The notes beneath the pieces were generated by a model. The model saw only the letters and a program-made list of their open reading frames with translations, was not told the origin of the DNA and did no database searches. 64,000 nucleotides of DNA from NCBI GenBank assembly GCA_026929865.2, contig CM049408.1:19542501-19606500 (forward strand). The letters run 5' to 3'. The translations under genes were made by a program, and so were the position numbers. Positions 22,861-34,930 of the stretch are shown in pieces. How positions within the stretch are numbered: the stretch's first letter is position 1; each line of letters begins with the position of its first letter. The DNA is from Hyperoplus lanceolatus (lineage: Eukaryota; Chordata; Actinopteri; Uranoscopiformes; Ammodytidae).

Positions 22861-23238
22861 CGATGAACAAACCAAACAGTCAGATTCAGTAGGCAATTTA
22901 CTTCAGGAGTTGGTAGAAATAAACCCGATCTTGAAGGAGAGGAAATATAGTACTCACATCTGGAGGACAGAAGAACGACTCAAAAAGCACTGGCAGAAGT
23001 AGAATTATATCGGCTATATTACGCCTATATCAAGTAGGCCTATCTGCGTTATAGTGTAACTAGATTTCTGGGTAGTTTTTTCAGCTGTTTTCTGAAATAA
23101 ATAGCTTAACAGTAGGTTTGCTCCGTTATATGTGTAGTCGCGACCACAAACTTTCCCACAATGATTTTGCTCCGGTCTGAAATAATGTTAACAACAGCAC
23201 AGCGCCAGGATTTGTTTATATGTCTCTTGGGGTAAGGA

Positions 23239-25340
23239 CAGGCCCGGTTCCAGAACAGAATGCCTTAGGGTGCATCTGAGATTACATGGGGTGCACCAGT
23301 ACTACACTAAAACCAGCTACCCAGCTTCAGTTCAGACTTCGCTTTTTACACAGGCCTTTCTACCAGTAGATAGTCAAGCACTTCTGGGCAGTGGCGGAGC
23401 CAGAACATTTTCATTGGGGTGGCCAGGATGGGGCCAGTGATAATTTTTGAGTGGCAAGCACAAGGGTTTAGGTTTCGCTTCAACATAAGTGGGGGTCTGG
23501 GGGTACTACCCCATAAAAAAATGTGCTTCGAACGTGCATTCGGGTGAATTTTTATGTACTTATTTATGCCTTCTGTATTTAATTATTTATGGTGGACATG
23601 TCTAAATTTCTGTTAAAGGAAAAGACAACAGGCTCCCAGTGACATTAATATAATATTATAAAAAGCAGTAAGGCTCTCAGGCATTCTGTATTGCTTTCAA
23701 ATATTTACTATACTGTATTGTTCAAAACTATTTTTTTAGGACTCACTATTCATGACACAGCAGCAGTGTGAACTATTATGACACTTTACATTTTTAAATC
23801 ATAGGGGAATATGTATTAACAATTAAGAGATATATCAATGTTTCAACATCCTGAACTGTTATTTTTACCTCTTTTGGGGAGAATAGGGTTTCTTACTTTT
23901 TGAGAAAAAATGTAGGCTCTCTTCTGATTATTGGGGGGGACACGTCCCCTGTGCCCACTCCCCCCGCCACCCTCCCACCAAATCTACGCCTATGGGCAAG
24001 CATGAGTCTGTGAGTTGCTGAAAAAAACTGTACCACAACTGCCACCGAAATGTTCAATTTGCATCAAAGCCCTAATGATCATAAAAACAAGAGGCTTTAT
24101 TTAAACGATATCCATGTTTAAGTGTTGATTGTATTTTTTCCGGCTGTAGACTGAAACTAACGGAGGGCAGCGGCTCACTCTATGGCTGTATCTCGATTCA
24201 GGGGTTGCGGTCTACGAAGGCTACATTTGAAGACCGATTGCGTCATAGCGGCGCGCAAAGGTTGTTCCATTTGCAAGGCTCCTTGCAAGGCTCCTCATAT
24301 GCGGCCGAGAAATGCAGCCTTCGTTTCACGGTTTTGAAGGCTGCATCAGATGTATCCTTCGCAGCCCAACATATCCCATGATTCATTGCGTTTTTTTCAG
24401 AGATGGCATACAATAAAATAAAAATTAACAAAACAGCAACGTGTTGCTCCATCTTCTTAACTTTTATCTACCTTTCTTTTTTTCTTGTACTTTTTTTTCT
24501 TTTCGTCTGGTAGGCAACTTCTTTTTCTTTTTTCCTCCATTGACAGGGCTGTTTCCATTGGCAGCAATCAGCGTTGCTAGGCAGCACAGGAGCGGCGAGT
24601 CGTCACGTAAGGTAACGGCTTGTTACGCAAACCGGAAATGCTCGTAAACAGAGCGAAACGGAGACCTGCGGAGACCGTCTCGTTTAACAACGCTCGTTGG
24701 CCTTGGAACCGGCCTTCGAATCGACCTTCATAGGCTATAGTCTTCATAGACCGCGAGACCGCGTCCTACCAAGGAGGCGGTCTCTGTAACGGGATACAGC
24801 CGATATCCCCGGCGGCCGGTTATCATTTTAGCCGTTAAGCCACAGAGCTTTTCTCACCGGCAAGGTGATGACACCGTTACCCACAGTCACAGTCTCACCC
24901 CATGTTTCACCGGGTGAATCACTGCTTTGCTCGCGCAAGGCTTTTGTGTTTCGGTTTAACATCAGTCTTGGGCGAGCAAGTGTTTTAACTTTATGCTGAA
25001 TAACCATTGCACTGCAATCGCTGAAAGCGAAATAGTTCAGGCGGGGGCAGGCGGGGCAGAGCGGAGCGCACTAGTAGAGATGGGTTCGCTTAGCCACAGC
25101 TGCCAGTCGAATAATGATATAACGTTCTTATCGGTTTAGTGAACAAAATAAATGCAGAAAACAGCGGTATTTAATGGAAATGGTCAAAGGTTAATTACAA
25201 TTTGTTTTGTGAGCAAGTATTTTATTATTTCTATCATATTTATAAAAAAAAATTCACTCCCTCCTTTTTTCATTTGAGGGTGCAAACAATTTTTTTGAAG
25301 GTGCAATGCATGCTCATGCACCCCCGTAGAACCAGGCCTG
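23239..25340. mobile_element. hAT transposon, non-autonomous, with nested insertion
   Basis: The ends CAGGCCCGGTTCCAGA and GTAGAACCAGGCCTG are inverted repeats, flanked by the exact 8-bp duplication GGTAAGGA (23231-23238 and 25341-25348). No transposase was found. At 23391-23995 there is another degraded repeat starting CAGTGGCGGAGCC, and at 24184-24801 a MITE. Confidence 0.9.
24184..24801. mobile_element. MITE with GGCTGTATC ends
   Basis: The terminal repeats GGCTGTATCTCG and CGGGATACAGCC enclose 618 bp with further inverted similarity (GGTTGCGGTCTACGAAGG against the GACCGC-rich right end). No coding sequence is seen and no clear target duplication, so the superfamily is not assigned. Confidence 0.7.
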
Positions 25341-25348
25341 GGTAAGGA

Positions 25349-27050
25349 GGGGCTTCGCCAATAAGTTGGGGTGCTAAGCACTAAACTTTTACCTTTTATA
25401 GCTGTTCCATTTAAGAATAAGTAACGCCGCCTCCGCATATGCTCATGTGTGTCTCACCGATACAATTTCTCTCGACTGACGTTGAGTTTATGTCCCAGCT
25501 CAGTGGAATTTTGAGTTGATTGATGGAAAGATTAAAGAAGCTGGAGACGGGTTTAAATGAAACACTATTGGAAAATGATGTGTCCAGTGGCTTATTTTAC
25601 CATGATGGTAAAAACATTTCAAACAATGTGATGATAGTTAGCAATGAAACAAAAACTGCCTGTAGTCTGTATTGGATTCATTGTATTGGACACCACCATC
25701 AAGCCTTTTCATTTCCATTTCCATTTTTTAAAATATACTTTTAAGACAGATGTAGAGCAGTTTCTCTTATAGTTGGTAAGTATACTTTTATTTCAATTTA
25801 GGCTACCTTTTTTGTTATATCATTCTATCGATGATAATGTTAGTTAATTTAAATTGACAATGCTAAAGTATAATTAAGTTATATTTAGTTTTTAAGTTGT
25901 TCATTAGGGTTAAGAGAATTTTCCATTCAAGAATTTTACCATTCAAATTACATCTGTAAAAAAAAATGGCCTATAGCACATTGCTTCTTTTCTAAATGGT
26001 AACAGGCTTAGACAATTGGACTGTTAGAAAATTGCAAGCTATCTATCCACCAGGAGAAGCAGTGTTAATGGAAGCTAAAACTGTTGTAGTGTGACTGTTT
26101 AACTTCAAACTCAAACGAGGCTATTGCTTTTAGTGAAACACTTGTCAGTGTTATTATATCATAAGTTCATGAAAAAAATAGTATGCAGAAGCATTTTATG
26201 TATTTTCTAACATTTGAACAAGTGTGAAAGCTGAAGATAAACATCTCTGCATTATTCAAAAGAACTGCATGAAAGGAATACGTCTGGGAAAAATGAATGA
26301 ATGAAGCCCCCTCAGGGAAAGAATTGTACGCTTTGGGCTAAAAAAAATAACTTGACTTTACATGAATGATATGCAGTAAAAAAAAATATGTGTGCATGGT
26401 GTGCACTGTGCTATTTTCAAGGAATATTATGTATCTAGACATAGAGTAGCCTGCATCTAGTAGACCAAAACAGACAAACTGACAGGAGATGTAACAGACA
26501 ATTATGTGGAAGACCCACTCTACCTTCTGAACTCTTCTACAACTTCAAATAAAAAATAAAAAAGCAACTTCTTTGTTTCATTACATGCTACTACGTGTCC
26601 CTTAATTTTCACTTTCATTTTCACATTAACTTCATTTACCTGTTGGTTACCTTTCACAAAATACCACTTACAGCTGCCGAAAAGTGGACTGATTTTCACC
26701 TCTATTCTGTTGATAAGCTTGAAAAGGAGACAAGAGACGTAAAGGTGGACATCAGAAGGACTTTTTTGGCTATTCAGCTCCATTAAAGACTAGCAAAAAA
26801 CAGATGCAAACACAAACTCACAAAATAAAATGTCTACTAATTGAATTCTCGTTTAATGTTTTGTGAATGAAGCAGGTACACCCACTCAATCATCCAACTC
26901 ACTACTAGTAACTACAATGTAAATTATTGATGTGAACAAATCTATAAATCCATTCATATTCTTCTGGGCCAAATACATCATGACCTTTTACCACCCACAG
27001 ACACATCCAAAGTTCCAGACTTTATTTTTCAAAAAATGTGTATAAAATGA
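25349..27050. other. Non-coding flank downstream of ptafr copy 2
   Basis: AT-rich. No gene, exon or transposon end was found. Short open frames have no recognisable content. Confidence 0.5.
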
Positions 27051-27054
27051 GGCA

Positions 27055-27180
27055 CAAGTCATAATTTCCATTCGAAACGATGCAGGAATAAATATGGAAG
27101 ATCTTGCTCAAGGACAACTTGGGAACACTCAAGGATTATTGGATGACCTGCTCTACCTCCTGAGCCACAGCGGCCCCAGA
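27055..27180. repeat. Degraded dispersed repeat
   Basis: Contains cttgctcaaggacaacttgg and, further on, cctcctgagccacagcggcccc. This resembles a common teleost repeat with a tRNA-like tail. Boundaries are not visible. Confidence 0.35.
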
Positions 27181-27197
27181 AAAATCAAACACACATA

Positions 27198-27203
27198 TTT
27201 AAT
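27198..27203 (-). terminator. Candidate polyadenylation signal of ptafr copy 2
   Basis: ATTAAA on the minus strand, about 415 bp after the stop codon. The sequence between is conserved with the 3' UTR of copy 1. It is the common ATTAAA variant of the signal. Confidence 0.5.
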
Positions 27204-27617
27204 AAAAAAAATAATAATAAAAGCTGTTCCACTAATTTAAAAAAAATGCATCATGAATCTGTCTTGGAACAGCAGAGCTCAAAAACATCACAATACAGAT
27301 ATAGCAGATAGCTGAATATATACAAGGTGTTGGCTTTCTTCTTTACAGTGAATCATGGGATTTTCTACCTTGACACGTCACCACAATGATTGCCAGAGGG
27401 GAAACGTAGCTCAAGAAGTATCACTTTCGTTCCTTGGTTTCACAATACCAGATATGACTTTATATTATTTTATATTTTATATTGACTTTAGATATTAAAA
27501 CAATAAATGTTTCTTAAAAGAGACAAAGGGTTTCCAGGCACCAACACCAACTTAGATAAAGACAAAAAACTGTTGTCGTTTCACACACACATTTTATACA
27601 AATATAACATGTTTAAA

Positions 27618-28766
27618 TCAATCAATCACTGTTGGTGTTTGCTCTGAAGTCTGTCTCAGATTTCTGCTGTTCATGGAGAAATGTTTTTTTCTCAACTTTT
27701 TAATGTGGCCAATGATGAACCTTCTAAACTTCCTTGTAGCGAAACAATAAACTACAGGATCCAAAATACAGTTGAGGCCCATAAGAAGCAAGGTGATCTG
27801 ATGTGCGTCGTTGATTGCTTGACGAGTCTTCTGGTCCCACTCTACGTGGCCCCAGCCCTGTTCGATTTGCAACACCGCCAATGTCCAGGGGCCTTGAATT
27901 ACATGGTGGGGCAGGAAACACAGAGCAAACACTCCAACAACTGCCCACAACATCTGCAGAGCCCGTCGTTTGACCCCCCTGGGCCTTTTAGATGAGGAGG
28001 ACATGGTGTTGTTGGACCTTCTGGATGAAATTGTTCCAGACCTGAATTCTGACTGAGGGGGACTTTGAGAAAGTAAAGCTCGAGCAATGAGGAAATTACA
28101 CACCACAACAAGGAAAAAGACGATAAAAAATATTCCAATTATTGCAAAATGAGTGGCAGCCACTGTCTTCTTCTCAACTTCTGTTTCATCATGGTAACCC
28201 TCAAAACAGCGAGTGATATTGTTCTCATCGGTGTTCGTCCCTGGAGATGTCAGAAACGGAATAGACATCGACATGGTCAACACCCAGATGACAACGCACA
28301 CGATGATCCCACGACGTCTGTGGTCTGAAGAGGCCGCATCCAGAGGCCGGGTGACTGCCCAGTATCGGTTGATGCTGATGGCTCCGAGGAAGAGGATGGA
28401 GCAGTAGGTGTTGATGAAGAACAAGGAGCCAGTTAGCCGGCACATAAAGTCTGTGTAGACCCAGTTTCCATGGCGAATATAATAGCCAATCCAGAAGGGA
28501 AGGGCACACACAAAAAGAAGATCAGCGATGGTTAAGTTTGTCATGTAGATGCGGATTTCGACCATGCCCTTGGCTTTCCGGAGGCAATGCAGGATGAACA
28601 GCACATAGAGGTTTGCGAAGAGGCCAAGGATAAAGACGATGGTATAGACAACTGGTAAGACGACATAACGAAACTCTGAGTCCAGGAAGGGTGAGCCATC
28701 ACTGGCTGAAGAGCCCAGACCAGAGGTTCCCTTGAGGCCATATTGTTCTGTAGTTGGTTCCAACAT
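27618..28766 (-). CDS. ptafr: Platelet-activating factor receptor-like GPCR, copy 2
   Basis: A 382-residue paralogue of copy 1 with the same seven-helix layout and the same hallmarks: LDSEFRY, FFINTYCS, NRYWAVTRP, FLPHHV, NDAHQITL and DPVVYCF. Differences concentrate in three places. In ECL2 (about 173-200) the N-glycosylation sequon is NIT at 183, close to the NVT of mammalian PTAFR as I recall it, whereas copy 1 has NET at 193. ICL3 carries an insertion with SRRSNNTMSSSS, rich in Ser and likely phosphorylatable. The C-terminal tail from about 360 is different. The N-terminal sequon of copy 1 is lost (DGS). The start at 28766 is preferred over an in-frame upstream ATG at 28859, because a splice acceptor (gtccccacag) lies between them. 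The ORF is intact. Predicted role: plasma-membrane receptor for PAF-type lipids on innate immune cells. Confidence 0.88.
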   Translation of the reverse strand: MLEPTTEQYGLKGTSGLGSSASDGSPFLDSEFRYVVLPVVYTIVFILGLFANLYVLFILHCLRKAKGMVEIRIYMTNLTIADLLFVCALPFWIGYYIRHGNWVYTDFMCRLTGSLFFINTYCSILFLGAISINRYWAVTRPLDAASSDHRRRGIIVCVVIWVLTMSMSIPFLTSPGTNTDENNITRCFEGYHDETEVEKKTVAATHFAIIGIFFIVFFLVVVCNFLIARALLSQSPPQSEFRSGTISSRRSNNTMSSSSKRPRGVKRRALQMLWAVVGVFALCFLPHHVIQGPWTLAVLQIEQGWGHVEWDQKTRQAINDAHQITLLLMGLNCILDPVVYCFATRKFRRFIIGHIKKLRKKHFSMNSRNLRQTSEQTPTVID

Positions 28767-28772
28767 TTCTTT

Positions 28773-28795
28773 CTGTGGGGACAAAAAATAACATT
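28773..28795 (-). other. Splice acceptor before ptafr-2 coding exon
   Basis: On the minus strand a T/C-rich tract ends in TCCCCACAG; the AG is at 28773-28774. The exon begins at 28772, six bases before the ATG. Confidence 0.75.
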
Positions 28796-28899
28796 GGTAA
28801 CGTGAAAACATAAAGCACTTTGGGATTTTATAGACAAAGTAAGTCACTGCAGTTACCAATTTACAAGGAAAGCATAGCTTAAACTTATACAGTCTAAGG

Positions 28900-30012
28900 G
28901 TGTATTCACACAGGGAAAGTCCGCTAGTTCACTTGCTTTGGTCCAGACCAAATAGAATTTAGATTTTTTTGTTTGATGTGGTCCACTTTCATATTGCCCC
29001 TTTTGTAAGTGAACCAGCATTACGAAGCAAAACCAAGAGAGCAACGTCATGACGTCACTGTAAACTTGTGTGTGTACGCTGCCTGACGCCGCTGCTCTTG
29101 TGGCTAACGCTAAAGCTACCGCTAGCTTTAACCACAACAACAGCGGCGAATACATCTTATTTTTACACGTGTTGGCTCTCGCTTTGCTTTCCTAACCAAA
29201 CAGGACCCATACAGCGTATTCTCGCCGGTCAATTTGATCGCTACGTTCGGTAATTATGTTATGTTTACGTCTCGTAGTAGCGGTGTTTTTAAATATGGCG
29301 GGCATGATGTTTGAGTTGGTCTGGATAATCCAGGCCCCCAGGATGCTGCCTTCTCCGAGCAGCCAGCATGGACTAGTGGCCAACCCATTGGTACTGCATG
29401 CTGTGAATGGGAGCTTATTTTCCATGGAGCCCTGAGGCAGATTTCCCCGTCCACACAATACAAGCGGCGAACAAGATTGTGTCTCCGCAATTTTTTTCTG
29501 GATATCAATCATAGGCTCATACTTATCTTTAGACCATGTACTAATAAAACTGAAGTTTTCTCATTTAAAAACGCCACCTCAAGCGTTTTATTAGCCCAAC
29601 GGCTTTCAACGTCTTTCAGTTTGTTTTCGCGGGAGGTTACACTGCTTTCTTCATCCAAGAACGTCAGTGAAACGTACACTGCGCGTCACGCTTTAGGGGC
29701 GTGTTGGCACCGTGGACGCGGAAGCCGAATACTTCCTGTATGGTCGCCCTGCGCCAATGAGCAGCTTTCATAGGAATGAATGGCTTCAACGTTCCAACGG
29801 TTTTCAGTCCGCTGTCCATTTCTTTATAGGTCCATGGGATAATCCCTCCCCCGGCCGCTGGCGCAAGCAGTTCTTCTCAAACCCTGCTCAATCCTGGGAT
29901 ATGAGTTGAACCAGTTTTTACAGCCCGGAGCAGGCTCTCTGGCGGTGTGAAACCAAAACACTGTCTCTAGCTCCGAACTAGCGCCGATTTTGCGGTGGTG
30001 TGAAAGGCCTAT
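28900..30012. mobile_element. Composite DNA element in ptafr-2 intron
   Basis: The core (about 29042-29331 plus 29837-29995) is nearly identical to 63582-64000. The right end reads GGTGTGAAAGGCCTATAG, and the left end of the other copy reads ATAGGCCTTTCACACC, giving inverted ends. The left end of this copy is diverged (AAGGGTGTATTCACAC). No coding sequence. It interrupts sequence that aligns with the intron of ptafr copy 1. Confidence 0.7.
29332..29836. mobile_element. 505-bp insertion nested in the composite element
   Basis: It is flanked by the direct repeat GGATAATCC (29323-29331 and 29837-29845). The related copy at 63868-63876 has a single GGATAATCC and no insertion, a natural empty site. 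The duplication may be 8 or 9 bp. The insert ends do not form clear inverted repeats, and its class is not assigned. Confidence 0.75.
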
Positions 30013-30970
30013 AGTGGCTAATAATGAATTAATCACGTTTAAATTAGCATGTGGATGTAAATGTTACTATGCTATGGTTTTTATATGTTAAGCAGTGGTA
30101 GGCCTATATGGCATTGAGGGGTGTAGGGCCTAATTCAATAAATTACTCTAGCTATCATCAGTGATTATCAGCAGAATTCACGTTTTTATCTTTAACGGCC
30201 GTTTTCTCAAAATGAGATTTTTCCAATACTCTGAGAAAAATATCTCAACTTCTAGACCACTGACAACCAAACTTTCTATAATCATTCATAGCACTATTTT
30301 AAAGGTTTTTACACAAGGATTTGTTAATATATTGTTAATTGTCTGATTTATGATACATTTTCCTCATAAAAACATGCCTAAAATGCATTTTTAAGAAATG
30401 TACATAGTATTTTTTGATTTATTAAATGAAAAAAGGCTGTATCCAAAATATGTTGTGTAAAAACTTTCGAAACTAATATGTGCTTAAAATAAAATAGAAA
30501 TTTTAACTCTGGCTTTATCCAACATCTCTATTTTTTTCTCGAAAAATGACCCAAATTTACACATAATTGGTTAAATATTGCCATATTTGCTTATTTAATA
30601 AAATATTACAGAAAAACATGTAATACAAAAAATAATTGTGTTAGTGTCAGTAATCAACTGGCAAAGTTTCATGATGATATCTATAAGTAAAAAAAAAAAT
30701 CCCTATTCACCTGAGGTGTCTCGCCTTAAAGAGATGTTGATTCAACTGTGTGATCATTTCAGAGGTTGCTGTTTGTGGTGTAATTGTCATGCATTATACT
30801 GACAGATGGAATAGGTAAGTCTGGGTGCTATTTTTCAAAAGCACTCAGATCTACCTTACACCAAGAAAATAGCTTTCTAACTAGTGCTACATCTCCAATG
30901 TATTCGTTAATTAGTAAAATTCAAATCACAGAATAATAAAAAAATAAAAAATAACAGGCTGTAGACTTAC

Positions 30971-31056
30971 CAGATTGCCTCTTCACCTCCAGTATCTCTC
31001 AGGTTGTGAACACTATAAAGGCTTCAGTAGCTATAAACTTAAAGTCAAACTGACTT
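30971..31056 (-). promoter_or_regulatory. Candidate first (non-coding) exon and core promoter of ptafr copy 2
   Basis: On the minus strand, GGCAATCTG is followed by a strong donor, GTAAGT, with GT at 30970-30969. About 115 bp upstream is an AATATATAG TATA-like motif (about 31086-31095), which would put transcription start near 31056. GTGACTGAAACTGAA (about 31178-31194) resembles an interferon-response half-site. The position 5' of the coding exon fits the known PTAFR gene plan. Exon boundaries at the 5' side are inferred. Confidence 0.4.
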
Positions 31057-31669
31057 CATGTGCTTGTGTGTCAGCAGGAATTCTATATATTGCGAAAACC
31101 CCGGTATCCACCTCCCAATCTCTACTTGTTTGTCCTGCCCATCAAAACCAAAAGAAGACGCCTACTTTGCAGCACTCTTCAGTTTCAGTCACAGTTTTAA
31201 TGACGGAATGATTTGAATATTCAAATAAAACAAAGCCTCAAGGTATTCTAAAATGATTATCACAATGTTGACTGATGTATCTTGAAGCTTAGAGGAACTT
31301 TGCCTCAATGTGGAACCAGTTAGCCTACTTTTCTTTTTAACGTTTTGTTTTTTGTTAATTTTGTTTGTTTTTATATTCTATATAACTCCTACATTAAACA
31401 TCTTGTTAACACTTCTCATTAATTTAGCAGATGTCAGACCTGATTAAACTCATTCCATCTCCACAGTGTGTCATGATGAGGGCTTTCAGTCTAATTGATG
31501 ACAGAAGATTAATTGATTAGTAGTTAGGTTTAATGCAGATTCAGAGACGCACTTATTTTGAGGTAACGTTTTATATATTTTTTTAAAGATTGTTTATTAT
31601 TGTTGTTAGAATGAGGGTATGTGCAGCAATGAACCTGTCAGCAATGTAATTATAGGCAACATGTTGCTC

Positions 31670-31990
31670 TTGTCTTGAGTTGTCACTTAATTATTATCAC
31701 AAGACCAGAAATCAGACTACAAAAGAGAAGAAAGAAAATACTGTTATGATTCTCGTCAAGATTTGTACTAGAATGAGTAAATGTCTACTCCCCAGCTGGT
31801 TTGGTAATTACAAATATAGAACATACCCTTTGTAGCTGGATTGATACTTCAAAATATCTAACATGCCTTAATAGTTTTAAACCACAGGGTTCGGACAAGA
31901 ACCTTTTGCTAGGAAAATGGCTTATATTCTGTCTCATCAAATGTGAAGTATTGCATTTTAACCACACAGGGGAGTAAGAGGCTTATAATA
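31670..31990. repeat. Segmental repeat block C
   Basis: Third relative of blocks A and B: AGACCAGAAATCAGACTAC, then GAAAATACTgttATGATT, GAATGAGTAAATGTCTACTC and CCACACAGGGGAGTAAGAGGCTTA. It lies beyond the proposed promoter of ptafr copy 2 and may mark the edge of a further, lost duplication unit. Confidence 0.55.
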
Positions 31991-32849
31991 AAACAGCAAG
32001 TTAATTCTCCTGCTTCAGACAGTGTACATTGGTGGAGTGAGTAAAGCCCAGGTGAGGCACCATACAGCCCTGTGTGAATGGCAAGAACCACCACTCTCAC
32101 TCTCTGTTCAGTTCAAAGAAAGAAGCAGTATAGCCCCCCACCCCTTCCCTCTAAATGTTTAACTCCAGCTCGTATGTACAATTACACAACAACACAACAG
32201 ATCCTCCTCTCTGGTGCCACAGTGTAATTCCAAGATTAAGGTTAACGAGCCTCCCCAACCTTATTGCTGTTATTATGGCTTGGCTGTGGTACAAGAGAGC
32301 AGAGCTTTTCTGGTGGTTGCACGCTGTGTGACTGCCAAACATGCTGTGCCATTGATGGGTGTGCAGGCTTTCTCTGAGAAAAAAAAATATATTTATCTTT
32401 ACACTCACTGTACGTCTTGCTGCTCGTGGTTGGGGTGTGGATAAAAAAGATTCAACAGAACTCGAACAAGATTTGTCTTGGTCATGAAATGGAGAGCAGC
32501 ATATGAAATTTGGTTTGGTTTAAAGTATAGGCCTAGTTGCCTATTGGAAATGTGTGTAATTTTTTTCAACTAGACTATAGGCCTACGTACAGTATACAGA
32601 AACAATTTATTTTATCCTTTGTATAATGTGAATACATGGCCTACCTTAATTTACTTTTAATTAAATATTTCAAGTATATTATACTAAAAAATGTAGACAT
32701 GTTTTATTTGCATTTTACATTGTGTTTGTTTCTTTTTGCTTTGCATTTTTGTTTGACTCGACGTAATTAAAATGAGGGTTATCCCTCAATCTCTCAAGTA
32801 GGCTTATAAATAAAGTTTGAATGAAATAAGCTTGCGCTATTGTCAGCAG

Positions 32850-32945
32850 ACTGTTGGCTTAGCTTAGCACACAGACTGGAAACCGGGGGAACCAGCTCAC
32901 CTGGCAGGTTTTGTTACGTTTGGACAGAGCCAAAAACTATGTGGT
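32850..32945. repeat. Dispersed teleost repeat fragment
   Basis: Reads ggcttagcttagcacacagactggaaaccggggg and then ttggacagagcc. I recognise this motif series from many fish genomes. A related piece in reverse orientation is at about 54140-54215 (ccagctgtttcccggtcc ... ctaagcttagcta). Confidence 0.5.
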
Positions 32946-34876
32946 GTGAATGACCCAAAACTGTCTGTACGGGTGAAAGACCATTTACTGATTTCCAAAT
33001 CTTACTTTTACTGAACTTGTTTCATTTTTAAACAGCATTTTAACAGCCATTATTTGGTTGAACTGGTTTTTGATGTTGTTAGTCGTTTCACAAATTATTC
33101 CATGGGCTGTTCCTGCCCCTTGTTCCATGCCACTTGAGTCCATGACATAATTTTTCTCAAATATACTCCTCTATTGAGTCTTGAAAAGGCACAGAAAAAA
33201 ATTGGAAATAATCAGATACAAATACATGCAGGTGATCCCTGATGTACTGCACTGCAGCACATGTCAGCCAAAGAAATCCTTCCTCCCAATGAATGGTTAT
33301 ACTTTTAGTCCAGGTGTGCAGAAACACAGAAAGGGAATGGGGCCAGCACCAAACAATTTTTTTATAGGATGGAGCTTTAACTTTGGAAAAGTTATATAGT
33401 CAGAAGTCAGACTCACACATTCCTCGGGGAGGAGGCAGGAAGGGAGGGAGCTGCCTGTGCAGAGCTCTTCTTGTCCCATTAACACCTTTTCACAGTTGCC
33501 CCTTCACCTCACCTTGATCCATGGCACTTTGCCTCTGGCAGACATGCAACGCTTTAGTTGGGTATTTTACAGAAGGGTAGGCCGTGACTGTACACTCAAA
33601 CCTCTTCTCAAGAATGAAGAGAAAGTATGAGGCTGGGGATTGGTAAACGGGTAGTGTTTTGCTGTACATCTTGCCTGGCAGAGAGTTCTTGGCAGACCTG
33701 AGAATGAAGGTCTCTCCGACAGATTTACTACATGCCAAAGGCTGAGGTTTGAGGAATGTCCCCCTGCAGTGAGAAAGAGAGGGCCATGAGAGGGTGAGCA
33801 AGACAGGCGGAGGCATCTGCTCCTAAAGATAATGTAGGACCTGACATTAAGACTCTATATCTCTCTCATGACGTGGACATTCTATGTATTTCAGAATTAA
33901 GATCTAAAAACTTAAGATATGTACACTCTGTAAGAGCCGTTGGAAAAATTGTAAGAGTTTAGGCCATTTAGATTAACTTGACAGCATTGCAAAAATATAT
34001 CTGCATTTAAAAAGGTTCACTTCAAACAAAGCAATTCTGCACTGCCCACTGATTGTTCGCACAATGTTGTCAGTGTTTGATGGCATTGGATAAGTGAATG
34101 TTTACCTCCGTGACAAGCTGCCCCACATTTTGATCCATCGGGGTTGCATCTGTTTAAACAGTGGCCATAACCCACTCTGAGAGGACAGCGAATTAAGCAC
34201 ATTAATCCTTATCCCCGCTGTAAAAAGGACGCAGATTAGGAAAGCTCCAGTATAAACCATATTGAGGTATTAAATCCTCCTATTTTCTGGTCTAATTTTA
34301 TTTTTTACATGCTCATTTTGTACTAAGGGGAAATATTCTCAGGTGACTATTGACCTTATCCTTGCACTCTGTACGATTGGCTGCTTGTCATTTTGTTGAG
34401 ATTAGTCTACTGCTGCAGCCAATGCAAGTCGCTCTGGATAACGTGAAATACCGAGAAAAAAAAATAGCTTCCCTTTGAATGAAAACCAGTTGGATGATTT
34501 GATTATGGTTTGTGGTGTTCATCTGTAAAATGAATACTGGAACAACAACAAGTTCATGTTGCTGGGTGGTGAAGGGTGTTTGTGAGTAGGAAGGATGTTG
34601 CCTTGGACACTTCTCTTCCTGAATCAGCTTGCCTCGTGCATGCTTTATGGAGATTACATTCCCTGCAACCTCATCCTTGTGCATTGGATTGCACTATTTA
34701 TACTGTGTCTTGCATTTACTCTATATCATTTGATGTATTAAGGCAAATTCCCAAAACGACAGAAACTTGTCTGTGCATGAGCCAAACCTCTGAAGATGGA
34801 TGAAATGTGACCGATACACATCCTCATAAAAAACATGTCATATCACAGTTTCTATTGCCCTGATGGATGTTTTTCT

Positions 34877-34877
34877 G

Positions 34878-34909
<32 letters not shown>

Positions 34910-34930
34910 TGCGTGCGTGTGTGTGTGTGC
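34877..34930. repeat. (GT)n/(GCGT)n compound microsatellite
   Basis: GT repeat with an inner run of about eight GCGT units. Confidence 0.95.

Noticed and set aside
23391-23995. Possible complete element starting CAGTGGCGGAGCC
   Set aside because: The right end does not mirror the left and no target duplication could be found; kept only as a degraded repeat inside the hAT element.
27618-28859. Longer 413-residue reading of ptafr copy 2 from an upstream ATG
   Set aside because: The extra 31 codons cross a splice acceptor and have no counterpart in copy 1; they are intron.
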